NCBI GenBank assembly: GCA_022842785.1
Contig: JALHOW010000005.1
Coordinates: forward strand, 248,001 to 312,000
Direction: 5' to 3'
Origin: Hyphomicrobiaceae bacterium
GTDB taxonomy: Bacteria > Pseudomonadota > Alphaproteobacteria > Rhizobiales > Hyphomicrobiaceae
DNA: 64,000 bases
The position numbers and the translations under genes were made by a program. Within the stretch, counting starts at the first letter, position 1. Every line of letters begins with the position of its first letter. Below, in pieces: positions 36,028 through 44,917 of the stretch. The notes beneath the pieces were generated by a model. The model made no database searches and was not told where the DNA came from. It saw nothing but the letters and a program-made list of their open reading frames with translations.

Positions 36028-36123
36028 AGCCCCTTGCATTGGCCGCAAATAGCCGGGCGCTTTCGCGCGAGGCCCGTTCGTGCTCTATCTTCTGCAGTGT
36101 AACGAGCCAGCCCGGTGATACCG

Positions 36124-36726
36124 ATGCCCGCCATCCTCTCAAGTGCCCGCAATGCCCTACTGGCCGGCCTTGCGCTTACGGCAGTAGCCATTCTGGCAGC
36201 GATCGCGATGAATGGCACCGACTGGCTCGGCTTCAGCTCGTTCCTGCTTCGCGCCATCCATGTCGTCGCGGCGATCATCTGGGTCGGCATGATCTGGTTC
36301 GTCAATTTCATCCAGCATCCGGCCGTCGTCGGCGCCGATGACGCCGGCCGCGCAATACTCTTCCGCCTCGTCGTGCCGAAGGTTGCGATCTTATTCCGCC
36401 ACGCGTCGCATCTCGTTCTGCTCTCCGGCGTGTTGCTCCTCCTGCCGACGGGCTACATGCTTTCATCGTGGGTGTATGGCGCGCCATTCCACATACCGCT
36501 GGCCAAAGTGCTGTTGTTCTGGGGCGCGGCGGCTGGCGCGGTCGCCATGTGGGTCTTCGTGCACATGATCATCTGGCCGAACCTGCAAGTCGTGCTCGGC
36601 GAGCGGCCGGGCAGTGCCGAAGAGAAGGCCGCCGCGCGGGCGAAGGTCGCCCTCTATGCCCGCGCCAATCTTTTGCTCGCCATACCGGTGACCGTCCTCA
36701 TGGTCGCCGCCGCGCACCTCTTCTGA
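36124..36726 (+). CDS. PuuD-like integral membrane protein
   Basis: This 200-residue protein has about five membrane helices. The second carries LLRAIHVVAAIIWVGMIWFV (45-64) followed by NFIQHP, and later ones carry FRHASHLVLLSGVLLLLPTG and HMIIWPN. The histidines in helix positions and the HVVAAIIWVG pattern resemble the membrane domain of urate hydroxylase PuuD and related heme-binding CopD-like proteins. No cytochrome c domain is attached, so urate oxidation cannot be claimed. It overlaps no gene but is only 2 bases from the next one. A GTG at 36115 is an alternative start. Confidence 0.7.
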   Translation: MPAILSSARNALLAGLALTAVAILAAIAMNGTDWLGFSSFLLRAIHVVAAIIWVGMIWFVNFIQHPAVVGADDAGRAILFRLVVPKVAILFRHASHLVLLSGVLLLLPTGYMLSSWVYGAPFHIPLAKVLLFWGAAAGAVAMWVFVHMIIWPNLQVVLGERPGSAEEKAAARAKVALYARANLLLAIPVTVLMVAAAHLF

Positions 36727-36728
36727 CG

Positions 36729-37568
36729 ATGAACGTAGCGCCGCTCGACGCGCTGAGGCAGGCGGCCATTGCGCGCGAGCCCGACCGCTACTTTGCCGCC
36801 ACGTTGGCACCCGAAGCCCGGCGCTACGACCTCATTGCCTTGACCGCATTCGCAGCCGAGCTCGCCAATATTCCAACGCAGGTGCGCGAGCCACTTGCCG
36901 GCGAGATCCGCCTGCAGTGGTGGCGGGATGCGCTTGCGGCAAGCGGCGATCAATCAGCCGCGGGAAATCCCATTGCCGTCGCCACGCGGGACGCGATCGC
37001 ACGTCATGGCCTGCCAGCTGAGATCATCGACGGCGTGATCGACTCGTACGCCGACGCGCTGCACGGAGAGCGACCAGCGAATGAGCAGGCACTGAGCGAC
37101 CACCTGTCGGCCGGCGAGGGTGGCCTGTTCCGGCTCGCGGCGCGCATTTCGGCAGGTGATGAAACCGGCGAACTCTGGCCAATTTCGCGCGCCGCAGGCC
37201 TCGCGTACGGCCTGTCCCGCGCCTTGCTGCACCTTCCGTCCGAAGGAGCCGCTCGGCTCCCGATCCCACGCACACTGCTCTCGGACGCCGACTTGGCGGA
37301 AGCTACCGTCGACATCAGGAACCCCGCCCTGTCGGCCGCGATCGGTGCGCTCATTGCGCTTTCGCAGGGCGCGATGGCCGATATCTCGCCGCAGCTCGCG
37401 AAATTGTCACGGGCACAGCGCCTGCCCTTCCTGCCGCTGGCCATGGTTAGGCCCAACTTACGGGCCTTAGAAGCATGGTTGCAGCGAGGCGGCGCAACGC
37501 CGATCGAGCCCTTGTCGATCAGCCGCCTCCTGCGCATGACGTGGGCACATGCGAGCGGACGCCTCTGA
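36729..37568 (+). CDS. squalene/phytoene synthase family protein, NDUFAF6-like
   Basis: This 279-residue protein belongs to the squalene/phytoene synthase superfamily: DRYFAATLAPEARRYDLIAL at the N-terminus, IPTQVREPLAGEIRLQWWRD (about 47-66), and a later helix with IDSYADALHGERP. The Asp-rich DXXXD motifs of true prenyl synthases are not kept (for example DSYAD only in part), as in NDUFAF6, a complex I assembly factor of mitochondria. Its ATG lies 2 bases after the stop of the PuuD-like gene. The position behind secF and an NDUFAF3-like gene favours an assembly role over terpene synthesis. Confidence 0.8.
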   Translation: MNVAPLDALRQAAIAREPDRYFAATLAPEARRYDLIALTAFAAELANIPTQVREPLAGEIRLQWWRDALAASGDQSAAGNPIAVATRDAIARHGLPAEIIDGVIDSYADALHGERPANEQALSDHLSAGEGGLFRLAARISAGDETGELWPISRAAGLAYGLSRALLHLPSEGAARLPIPRTLLSDADLAEATVDIRNPALSAAIGALIALSQGAMADISPQLAKLSRAQRLPFLPLAMVRPNLRALEAWLQRGGATPIEPLSISRLLRMTWAHASGRL

Positions 37569-37581
37569 CCAAGTGAGGGAC

Positions 37582-39507
37582 ATGGCACGACACCGATACG
37601 CGAGCACGCTGAAAGGCCAAGCCATTGCGACGCGGTTCCTTTGCGCGCTCGCGGCGGCTCTGAGTTTGCTTGCTCTCGTTTCGGATCACGCGGTTGCTGA
37701 GCCGCGCATCACGTGGCAGGTCGAGAACCCATTCCGCCTTTTCAAGCGTCCGTCCGACAGCGAAGTGCATCGCGCAACCTACCAGGATCTCGGCGACAGC
37801 GAGCGCGCGACGCCCGTGCTCTCGGCCGAGCGCGCCCTGGCGCGGCGCCACCCGGGCGATGGCTGGGCGGCCGGAATGATGGATCAGATCTGCTGGTCCG
37901 CCGATCGTAACCGATATGGCTGCAAGGAAGCGCAGGACTATCTGCATCCGCGCGCGCATCGCGTTCTCGTCGTGCTGCGCGACGTGCCGGATGCCGATCG
38001 CATCGACTGCACTTGGCTGACGACACCGCTCGCGCGCTCGGGTCTCGGCGGATCGGTCACGGCACGCTGCGATCAGGCTGTCGCGCTCATGGTCCCCTAT
38101 CCCGTCGGCGCACGCGTGAGCGTCGAAGTCGGTGGCCGCGAGATCGCCACGACGACAGCCACAGTCACGGATCTGCTGGTCGTCGCCATGGGCGACAGCT
38201 TCGCTTCCGGCGAAGGTAATCCCGATGTTCCCGTGCGCTTCTCGCGCGAGCGCCGCGCCGACTACGGTTTCGGGCCCGCGAGCGAGCCGCTCACCGGCTA
38301 TCCCGCCCGCGTCGGCCCCTGGCAGGCGATCGGCGACAGCGCCTTCATCCGGAACAATGCGCGCTGGATCGATCAGGCCTGCCACCGCTCACTCTACTCG
38401 CACCAGCTGCGCGCAGCCTTGCAGCTCGCCGTCGAGGATCCGCACCGGGCCGTGACATTCATCGGCTATGCCTGCTCGGGCGCCGAGATCGTGGATGGGC
38501 TCTTCCGCCGCTACAAAGGCCACGAGTGGGTGCCGAACCCACCCGACGTCTCGCAGCTTTCCGCGATCGCGCAGGCACAGTGCGGCCCCCATCGCGCCGA
38601 GGGACAGGAGATGCCCGAGGCCTATCACATGCGCGGGCGCATTCCCGAGCTCAAGGGTGGTCTCGTCCTTCGTCGCTGCGATGGCGACGACGCGCGCAAG
38701 ATCGACCTCGTGCTCCTCTCCATCGGTGGCAACGACATCGGCTTCGCGCGCCTGCTCGCCAATGCCATCCTATCGGACGAGTCATCGCTGCGCCGGCTCA
38801 GTGGCTGGTTCGGACAGGTTCATGGCTTCCTGGCGGCTTCGGAGCTTCTCGACGGGCTCGAGGCGCGCCTGCTTGCGCTCAAGCGCGCGATACACGGCCA
38901 ATTGCACATACCCTGGGCCGAAGCCGACAGGATCATGCTGGTTGCCTACCCGAGCCTCGCGATGCTTCCAGATGGCCGCCAGGTCTGTCCGGACGGGCGC
39001 GCCGGCATGACGGTCACGCCGGACTTCCTGCTCAGCGAGAACCGGGCGCGTGAGTCCATGGCCGCGGGCGAGCGTCTCGATGCCGTCATGGAAGACACGA
39101 GCAAACAGAACGGTTGGACGTATGTCGCAGGCCATCGCCAGCAGTTCCGCGGCCGCGGGATTTGTGCCGGCTACACCGACAACGCCTTCACCGTCGCCGA
39201 TGACCTGCGCCTTCCCCGCTGGACGGGGCGTCGTTGGGAGCCATTCAACCCCGCGGACTGGCAGGCCTATGCGCCGCGTCAGCGCTGGTTCCGCACGCCG
39301 AATGACGCGTTCATGACCGGCAATTTCCATGTGAGCGAGTCGCTCATCCAGAAAGTGCTCAAGCTGCAGGGCTTCTCCTCCTTCCAGCTCCTGCTCGCAA
39401 GCATCTACTCCGGCGCATTCCACCCGACAGCCGAAGGCCAGGCTGCCATGGCGGACGCCGTGGTCATCGAAGCGCGGCGCGTGCTGGGGAAGTACGGCGC
39501 GCAATAG
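37582..39507 (+). CDS. large secreted SGNH/GDSL-family hydrolase
   Basis: This 641-residue protein starts with a signal peptide ending near AVA|E (about residue 40). The catalytic serine block is VVAMGDSFASGEGNPD (about 194-209), the Asn block is IGGNDIGFARL, and the His block is HPTAEGQAAMADA close to the C-terminus. A YACSGAEIVDG segment, characteristic of the NocE/secreted-lipase-like branch, lies between. An N-terminal domain of about 150 residues with an Ig-like feel precedes the hydrolase. It probably cleaves an ester outside the cytoplasm; the substrate is unknown. It ends 12 bases from the convergent ArsR-type gene. Confidence 0.88.
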   Translation: MARHRYASTLKGQAIATRFLCALAAALSLLALVSDHAVAEPRITWQVENPFRLFKRPSDSEVHRATYQDLGDSERATPVLSAERALARRHPGDGWAAGMMDQICWSADRNRYGCKEAQDYLHPRAHRVLVVLRDVPDADRIDCTWLTTPLARSGLGGSVTARCDQAVALMVPYPVGARVSVEVGGREIATTTATVTDLLVVAMGDSFASGEGNPDVPVRFSRERRADYGFGPASEPLTGYPARVGPWQAIGDSAFIRNNARWIDQACHRSLYSHQLRAALQLAVEDPHRAVTFIGYACSGAEIVDGLFRRYKGHEWVPNPPDVSQLSAIAQAQCGPHRAEGQEMPEAYHMRGRIPELKGGLVLRRCDGDDARKIDLVLLSIGGNDIGFARLLANAILSDESSLRRLSGWFGQVHGFLAASELLDGLEARLLALKRAIHGQLHIPWAEADRIMLVAYPSLAMLPDGRQVCPDGRAGMTVTPDFLLSENRARESMAAGERLDAVMEDTSKQNGWTYVAGHRQQFRGRGICAGYTDNAFTVADDLRLPRWTGRRWEPFNPADWQAYAPRQRWFRTPNDAFMTGNFHVSESLIQKVLKLQGFSSFQLLLASIYSGAFHPTAEGQAAMADAVVIEARRVLGKYGAQ

Positions 39508-39519
39508 CACCGCCGCCCC

Positions 39520-40230
39520 TCACGCCTCGCGCACGCCGAGCATCTCGCGAAAGGCACGCTGGCCCTTGGGCGTGATCATGACCGCGCGCGTGGCTTCCAC
39601 GCGGCGGATCCAGCCTTTGTCGAAACTCAACTGGCAGATCGCAGCGCCGAGTTTTCCCGCCAGGTGCGGCCGGCGCTCACTCCAGTCGAGGCAGGGGCGG
39701 CAGAGAAGCCGCCGGTTCTTCGCCGGGGGCTCGGCTTCGAAGCGAACAACGTCGAGCCCGATGCGCTCGAAGAGTGCGAGACCAGATGGACTGACGATAC
39801 CCGCATCGCTGTCGAGCTCGACGTGACCTGCGGCAACGAGCGCATCTGCAATCGCCACCCCGAGGCGTCCCGCGAGATGATCGTAGCACGTGCGCGCCGC
39901 CCGAAGCGCCGCATCGCGCGGACCTGTGACGACGGTGCGCCTCGGCGGCTCGATCTCGGCCGCAACGTGCATGAGGTTTTCGAGCAACCGCGCCATGGAG
40001 GGCGTGGCGAGGCGATGATAGCGATGGCGCCCCTGCTTCTCCATGGCGAGAAGGCCGGCGCTGGTGAGCCGCGAGAGATGGCTGCTCGCGGTCTGCGGCG
40101 TGATGCCGGCGACATGCGCGAGCTCGGAGGCTGTCAGCGCGCGTCCATCCATCATGGCCTGAAGCATGGCGGCGCGCGCCGGATCCCCGAGAAGGGCCGC
40201 GACGGATGCGAGCTTGGCTGTGGTGGGCAT
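39520..40230 (-). CDS. ArsR-family transcriptional regulator
   Basis: This 236-residue regulator has a winged helix-turn-helix in the first 80 residues: LGDPARAAMLQAMMDGRALT, then ASELAHVAGITPQTASSHLS and a wing with EKQGRHRYHRL. The C-terminal 130 residues hold two Cys close together (RLLCRPCLDWSERRPHLAG), a pattern seen in this long ArsR subgroup; metal binding is possible but unproven. ATG 40230 has GAGGATC eight bases upstream. It is divergent from the two MFS genes and probably controls them. Confidence 0.9.
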   Translation of the reverse strand: MPTTAKLASVAALLGDPARAAMLQAMMDGRALTASELAHVAGITPQTASSHLSRLTSAGLLAMEKQGRHRYHRLATPSMARLLENLMHVAAEIEPPRRTVVTGPRDAALRAARTCYDHLAGRLGVAIADALVAAGHVELDSDAGIVSPSGLALFERIGLDVVRFEAEPPAKNRRLLCRPCLDWSERRPHLAGKLGAAICQLSFDKGWIRRVEATRAVMITPKGQRAFREMLGVREA

Positions 40231-40363
40231 GACCGATCCTCGAGTTGTGCCACACAGAATGCAGCGCAGACCCTCCTGAATAGTTCGACCAGAACCGTAG
40301 CAATCCGAAGGTGCAACATGCAAAGTGCGGCGCCAGAGGGGTGCGGCACGGGCGAATTACGGA

Positions 40364-41638
40364 ATGTTCAGAAGCACGTTTTTTGGCTGGCGCGTGACAG
40401 CTGGCGCCTTCGTCCTCGCCATATTCGGCTGGGGCCTCGGCTTCTACTCGATGCCGGTCTTCCTCGGCGTGCTGCACGAAACGCGCGGCTGGTCACTCGG
40501 CGTGATCTCAGGCGCCATTACCGTTCATATGCTCGTCGGATCGCTCATGGCAGCGCGCTTGCCGGTGCTGCACGCGTGGGTCGGTTTGGCGCGGTACACG
40601 CAGCTCGGCGCTGTTCTGATCGCGGCGGGTCTCATGGGATGGGCCCTGGCATGGGAGCCCTGGCAGCTCTATGCCGCGGCGGTCCTGAGCGGCGCAGGCT
40701 GGAGCTCCATGAGCGCACCAGCCGTCAATGCGATCGTCTCACCGTGGTTCGTGCGCGCGCGGCCCGCTGCGCTCGGCATGGCCTACAACGGCGGTAGCAC
40801 CGGCGGCATCCTCTTCTCACCATTGTGGGTCGCCGCGATTGCCTTTCTCAGCTTCCCGTATGCCGCCGCCGTACTCAGCCTGACGGCAGCCGTGATCATC
40901 TGGGTAATCGCCGCAACGCTATTTGCACGCACACCCGAGCAGATGGGACTCCGCCCCGACGGCGATGCTCAAGGTACTGCACCCACGAATGTCACGTCGC
41001 CGGACGCGCGCCCGCTGCCGGGACGACTGCTCTGGCGCGATCGGCGGTTCGTGACGCTTGCCGCCGCCATGGCCCTCAGCCTGTTCGCGCAACTCGGTCT
41101 CGTCTCGCACCTGTTCTCGCTGCTGCTGCCGACTTTCGGCGCCTACTATGCGGGGCTTGCCATTGCTCTGGTGACGGCCATGGCCGTTGTGGGGCGCATG
41201 GTCGTGGGGTGGTTCATGCCGATCGACGCCGACCGGCGGATCGTCACCTGCGTTGGTTACGGAATGCAGCTCACAGGATCGCTCGTGTTTCTGGCGGCAA
41301 ATGGAACGAGCGTGCCTCTGCTTCTGCTCGGCATCATTCTGTTCGGCGCAGGCTTCGGCAATGCCACGTCGTTGCCGCCGCTCGTTGCGCAGGTGGAATT
41401 CGTGAAGGAGGAAGTGCAGCGCGTCGTCGCGCTCGTTGTCGGCATGGGGCAAATGGTGTTCGCATTCGGCCCCGCGGCCTTCGGATTGATCCGGGAATTG
41501 ACGGTTCATGGCGAAGCGGCAAGTACAGGCGCGGCGCCGTGGGTATTCATCTCAGCCGCGATCTTTCAAGGCTTGGCGATCATTGCCATGCTGCTCGGCC
41601 GCAAGGCGAGACCGCTTCTTAGCCCGAACCAGTCGTGA
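40364..41638 (+). CDS. MFS transporter (first of a tandem pair)
   Basis: This 424-residue protein has twelve membrane helices of the major facilitator superfamily. Its N-terminus (FFGWRVTAGAFVLAIFGWGL) and the helix 2-3 loop are typical of an oxalate/formate-antiporter-like or aromatic-acid-like branch. The next gene is a paralogue with well over half of the residues identical by eye, including WFVRARPAALG, LFARTPEQMGL and RDRRF-type motifs. It is divergent from the ArsR-type regulator, which suggests inducible export or uptake. The substrate is unknown. Confidence 0.92.
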   Translation: MFRSTFFGWRVTAGAFVLAIFGWGLGFYSMPVFLGVLHETRGWSLGVISGAITVHMLVGSLMAARLPVLHAWVGLARYTQLGAVLIAAGLMGWALAWEPWQLYAAAVLSGAGWSSMSAPAVNAIVSPWFVRARPAALGMAYNGGSTGGILFSPLWVAAIAFLSFPYAAAVLSLTAAVIIWVIAATLFARTPEQMGLRPDGDAQGTAPTNVTSPDARPLPGRLLWRDRRFVTLAAAMALSLFAQLGLVSHLFSLLLPTFGAYYAGLAIALVTAMAVVGRMVVGWFMPIDADRRIVTCVGYGMQLTGSLVFLAANGTSVPLLLLGIILFGAGFGNATSLPPLVAQVEFVKEEVQRVVALVVGMGQMVFAFGPAAFGLIRELTVHGEAASTGAAPWVFISAAIFQGLAIIAMLLGRKARPLLSPNQS

Positions 41639-41653
41639 GCAGGGAGCCGCGCA

Positions 41654-42913
41654 ATGGCTACCTCGGTGCCTCAACGAAAATTCTTCGGCTGGCGGGTGAC
41701 GGGCGGCGCGTTCGTGCTCGCCCTGTTCGGCTGGGGTCTCGGGTTCTACGGGCCGCCCGTCTTCCTCGGTGTGCTGCACGCGACGCGCGGATGGTCTCTC
41801 GGGCTGATCTCGAGTGCCATAACGATGCACTACCTCGTTGGTGCGGCGCTCGTTACGCAGCTTCCAGCGCTGCACACGCGCTTTGGGCTGGCACCTTTCA
41901 CGCAAGCCGGCGGAATTGCTCTGGCGCTCGGCACACTCGGCTGGGCATTGGCCGCCGAGCCCTGGCAGCTCTTTCTCGCGGCGGTTGTCAGCGGCATCGG
42001 CTGGAGCGCGACGAGCGCCGCCACCATCAACGCGATCATCGCGCCGTGGTTCGTACGCGCGCGCCCCGCTGCACTCGGCTGGGCGTACAACGGCGCGAGC
42101 ATCGGCGGCGTCATTTTCTCGCCGCTGTGGGTGGCGGCCATCAGCGCACTCGGATTTCCCATTGCCGCAGCGGCCATCGGAATCGCGGCTGCGCTCATCA
42201 TCTGGCTGATTTCAGCGAAGCTCTTTGCGCGCACCCCGCAGCAGATGGGCCTCGCGCCCGACGGCGACACACAAGGCACAGCTCCCGTCAGCGTCACCTC
42301 GCATCATGCACGCCCGCTGCCAGGCGCGCTGCTCTGGCGGGACCGTGCTTTTCTCACGCTAGTGATTGGCAATGCGCTTGGCTTGTTTGCGCAGCTCGGA
42401 CTGATCACCCACCTGTTCTCGCTGCTGCTGCCCGCACTCGGTGCGCAGCGCGCCGGGTTCGCCATGGCGTTCGTGACCGTGATGGCGATCACCGGGCGCG
42501 CCCTCATTGGCTGGCTCATGCCCATCAATGCCGACCGGCGTATCGTCGCCGGCATCGGTTACGCGGCGCAGCTCGTTGGGTCGCTTGTTCTCCTGGCAGC
42601 GGGCGGCTCGAATATTCCGCTCCTGCTCGCCGGTATCGCGCTTTTCGGCATCGGCTTCGGCAACGCCACATCCATGCCCCCGCTGATCGCGCAGGTCGAT
42701 TTCGTGAAAGAGGACGTGCTCCGCGTGGTGGCGCTCATGGTGGCCATTGGACAGGCGACGTATGCGTTCGCGCCAGCGGCCTTCGGACTGATCCGCGAGC
42801 TTATACCGCCGGCCCCGGATGCAAGTGCAGGCGCCGCACCGTGGGTGTTCGTCGCCGCAGCCGTATTCCAGGGCCTCGCGATCGTCGCCGTTCTGGCGGG
42901 GCGAAAACCCTAG
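41654..42913 (+). CDS. MFS transporter (second of a tandem pair)
   Basis: This 419-residue paralogue of the previous gene keeps the same landmarks: KFFGWRVTGGAFVLALFGWG, WFVRARPAALGWAYNG, LFARTPQQMGLAPDGD and AQVDFVKEDVLRVVALMV. CAGGGAG lies 8 bases before ATG 41654, and the gap to the first copy is 15 bases, so they form one operon. Its C-terminus is about nine residues shorter than the first copy; the stop TAG comes from the end of a palindromic element that starts at 42910. Confidence 0.92.
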   Translation: MATSVPQRKFFGWRVTGGAFVLALFGWGLGFYGPPVFLGVLHATRGWSLGLISSAITMHYLVGAALVTQLPALHTRFGLAPFTQAGGIALALGTLGWALAAEPWQLFLAAVVSGIGWSATSAATINAIIAPWFVRARPAALGWAYNGASIGGVIFSPLWVAAISALGFPIAAAAIGIAAALIIWLISAKLFARTPQQMGLAPDGDTQGTAPVSVTSHHARPLPGALLWRDRAFLTLVIGNALGLFAQLGLITHLFSLLLPALGAQRAGFAMAFVTVMAITGRALIGWLMPINADRRIVAGIGYAAQLVGSLVLLAAGGSNIPLLLAGIALFGIGFGNATSMPPLIAQVDFVKEDVLRVVALMVAIGQATYAFAPAAFGLIRELIPPAPDASAGAAPWVFVAAAVFQGLAIVAVLAGRKP

Positions 42914-43075
42914 TGTGATGATCGAGAAATTCGCCATGTCAGGCGGCTCGGTACCAAGCGAATTTCTCGATCTGAATCACACTAGCAGGACCATGATTCT
43001 CGTGTCCCTTTGATTCCGAAGCTCGCTCGCGACACCAGAAACGAGGTGTGGCGAACTTCGGAATCGGGACGCTAG
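42910..43075. repeat. palindromic element bounded by CTAG at both ends
   Basis: Two long imperfect hairpins lie side by side. The first pairs CTAGTGTGAT and ATCGAGAAATTCGC (42910-42934) with GCGAATTTCTCGAT and ATCACACTAG (42958-42985). The second pairs GATTCCGAAG-CTCGC (43012-43026) with GCGAA-CTTCGGAATC (43051-43065), with an inner ACACC/GGTGT. CTAG occurs at 42910, 42982 and 43072. The outer CTAG copies supply the TAG stops of the MFS gene and of radC. It looks like a non-coding repeat of a mobile or formerly mobile kind, and it probably also stops transcription both ways. Confidence 0.8.
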
Positions 43076-43845
43076 ATCAGCCGCTTACCTTTCATGCTGA
43101 AGTGACCGCTGCGGCCGACAATGACGTGGTCGTGCACCTGCACGCCGAGCGGTCGCGCCGCATCCACAATCTGCCGCGTCATGTCGATGTCGGCTGACGA
43201 TGGCGTCGGATCGCCCGAGGGGTGATTGTGGACGAGAATGAGTGCTGAGGCCGACAGCTCGAGCGCGCGCTTCACGACCTCGCGGATGTAGACCGGCGTG
43301 TGATCGACCGTACCCGTCTGCTGGACCTCGTCGGCTACGAGCTGATTGCGCTTGTCGAGAAAAAGAATGCGAAACTGCTCTTTCTCATCGAAGCCTTGCG
43401 CGGCGCGACAATAGTCGAGCACAGCCTGCCATGAGCCGAGAACGGTGCGGCCCACGATCTCGCCTTGCATGAGGCGCAGCGCGGCCGCGCGGACAAGCTT
43501 GAGTTCGTCGACGACCCGCTCGCCCACGCCTGCAACCTCGCGCAAGCGGCCTTCAGGCGCGTTGATCACCTCGGGAAAGGAGCCGAACTGCGCAAGGAGA
43601 GCTTTGGCGAGCGGCTTGGTATCTCCCTGCGGTATCGCGCGGAAGAGGATCATTTCGATCAGCTCGTAGTCGGGAAGGGCATCCGGCCCGCCCTTGCGAA
43701 AGCGATCGCGGAGGCGCTTGCGGTGCCCGACGTGATGAGGCGGTTGGGCGGCAACAGCAGGCGCGTCCCAGAGCGCACCTTGCGGCGCGTCGCCATTCTC
43801 GTCCGACGTGGCAGAGGGCAGAGGTGATCTGCTGCGCCGTGCCAT
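43072..43845 (-). CDS. radC: RadC family JAB1/MPN-domain protein
   Basis: This 257-residue protein has the RadC layout: N-terminal helix-hairpin-helix part ([50 protein letters not shown]) and a C-terminal JAMM domain with zinc motif [18 protein letters not shown] and the upstream glutamate region REVVKRAL. RadC is linked with DNA repair or mobile-DNA contexts, but its role is not settled. ATG 43845 is preceded by GGAGGCGGG. It is the second gene of map-radC (32-base gap). Its stop codon lies in the palindromic element. Confidence 0.95.
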   Translation of the reverse strand: MARRSRSPLPSATSDENGDAPQGALWDAPAVAAQPPHHVGHRKRLRDRFRKGGPDALPDYELIEMILFRAIPQGDTKPLAKALLAQFGSFPEVINAPEGRLREVAGVGERVVDELKLVRAAALRLMQGEIVGRTVLGSWQAVLDYCRAAQGFDEKEQFRILFLDKRNQLVADEVQQTGTVDHTPVYIREVVKRALELSASALILVHNHPSGDPTPSSADIDMTRQIVDAARPLGVQVHDHVIVGRSGHFSMKGKRLI

Positions 43846-43877
43846 CGGTGAGCCCGCCTCCCCCGACCGCGTGCGGC

Positions 43878-44705
43878 TTAGTCGACCTTGTAGGGTGGGC
43901 AGTGCAAACCAGCAGGCGAGTAGGTGAAGACCTCGCAGCCGTCCTCGGTGACGCCAACGGTGTGCTCGAACTGCGCCGAGAGCTCGCGGTCGCGGGTGAC
44001 GGCGGTCCAACCATCCGGAAGGATCTTCACCGATGACTTGCCGAGGTTGATCATGGGCTCGATGGTGAAGAGCATTCCCGGCTTCAGCACGGGGCCCTCG
44101 CCCTTGGTGCCGTAGTGCAGGATGTTCGGGCGATCGTGGAAAACCCGACCCAGGCCGTGGCCGCAGAAATCGCGCACGACGCTGCACCGCTCGCCTTCTG
44201 CATAGGCCTGGATGGCCGCGCCGATATGGCCGGTCGTGTGCCCGGGCTTGACGGCCGCGACACCACGCATGAGCGCCTCATACGTCACCTCGATGAGCCG
44301 CTCGGCCTTGCGAGGGATCGTGCCGACGCCATACATGCGGCTCGTATCGCCATGCCAGCCGTCGAACACCAGCGTCACATCGATATTGAGGATGTCGCCC
44401 TCGCGCAGCGGCTTGGGGCCCGGAATACCGTGGCAAACGACGTGGTTGACCGACGTGCAGATAGACTTCGTGAAGCCGCGGTAGTTGAGCGGGGCAGGGA
44501 TCGCGCCATGATCCATGGCGAACTCGAAGGCGAGATCGTCGAGACGTTCCGTCGTCACGCCGGGCTTGACGAAGGCCGTCAGCATGTCGAGCGCCTCGGC
44601 CGCGAGCTGCCCTGCCCGGCGCATGCCGGCAAAGGCCTCGGGTCCGTGCAGGGGGATCTGGCCGTCGCGGCGCGCCTGGGTGCGCGCGTATTCGAGATTG
44701 GACAT
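43878..44705 (-). CDS. map: type I methionine aminopeptidase
   Basis: This 275-residue enzyme removes the starting methionine from new proteins. All five metal ligands are present: two Asp ([17 protein letters not shown]), His ([10 protein letters not shown]), and two Glu (TIEPMINLG and [11 protein letters not shown]). The TYRG-like segment [20 protein letters not shown] precedes them. The C-terminus is slightly extended ([13 protein letters not shown]). ATG 44705 was preferred over the longer frame from 44759. It is divergent from pgk. Confidence 0.96.
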   Translation of the reverse strand: MSNLEYARTQARRDGQIPLHGPEAFAGMRRAGQLAAEALDMLTAFVKPGVTTERLDDLAFEFAMDHGAIPAPLNYRGFTKSICTSVNHVVCHGIPGPKPLREGDILNIDVTLVFDGWHGDTSRMYGVGTIPRKAERLIEVTYEALMRGVAAVKPGHTTGHIGAAIQAYAEGERCSVVRDFCGHGLGRVFHDRPNILHYGTKGEGPVLKPGMLFTIEPMINLGKSSVKILPDGWTAVTRDRELSAQFEHTVGVTEDGCEVFTYSPAGLHCPPYKVD

Positions 44706-44917
44706 TCTATAAGCCTGTAAACGGGTTTCGCGGCAGAATCGAGCCCATAGACCGGACAAGGATCATCGCGCGCATTCGTTGCCAAACAATCTAATCGATT
44801 GCCGCCGGAGTGCAATGCGCGGGATGGTTATCAGCCGTGCGTAGAGGTTGCGTAAACGCACCCGGGCGTGGCATGCGGCCCCGCAGCAAGGCACCCAAGA
44901 GGCGCGGACAGGACACC

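Noticed and set aside
36124-36726. Urate hydroxylase PuuD
   Set aside because: Only the membrane-domain pattern is seen; the cytochrome domain and purine catabolism genes are missing.
36729-37568. Phytoene or squalene synthase for carotenoids or hopanoids
   Set aside because: The Asp-rich metal-binding motifs are not conserved and no terpene genes lie near; NDUFAF6-like is a better fit.
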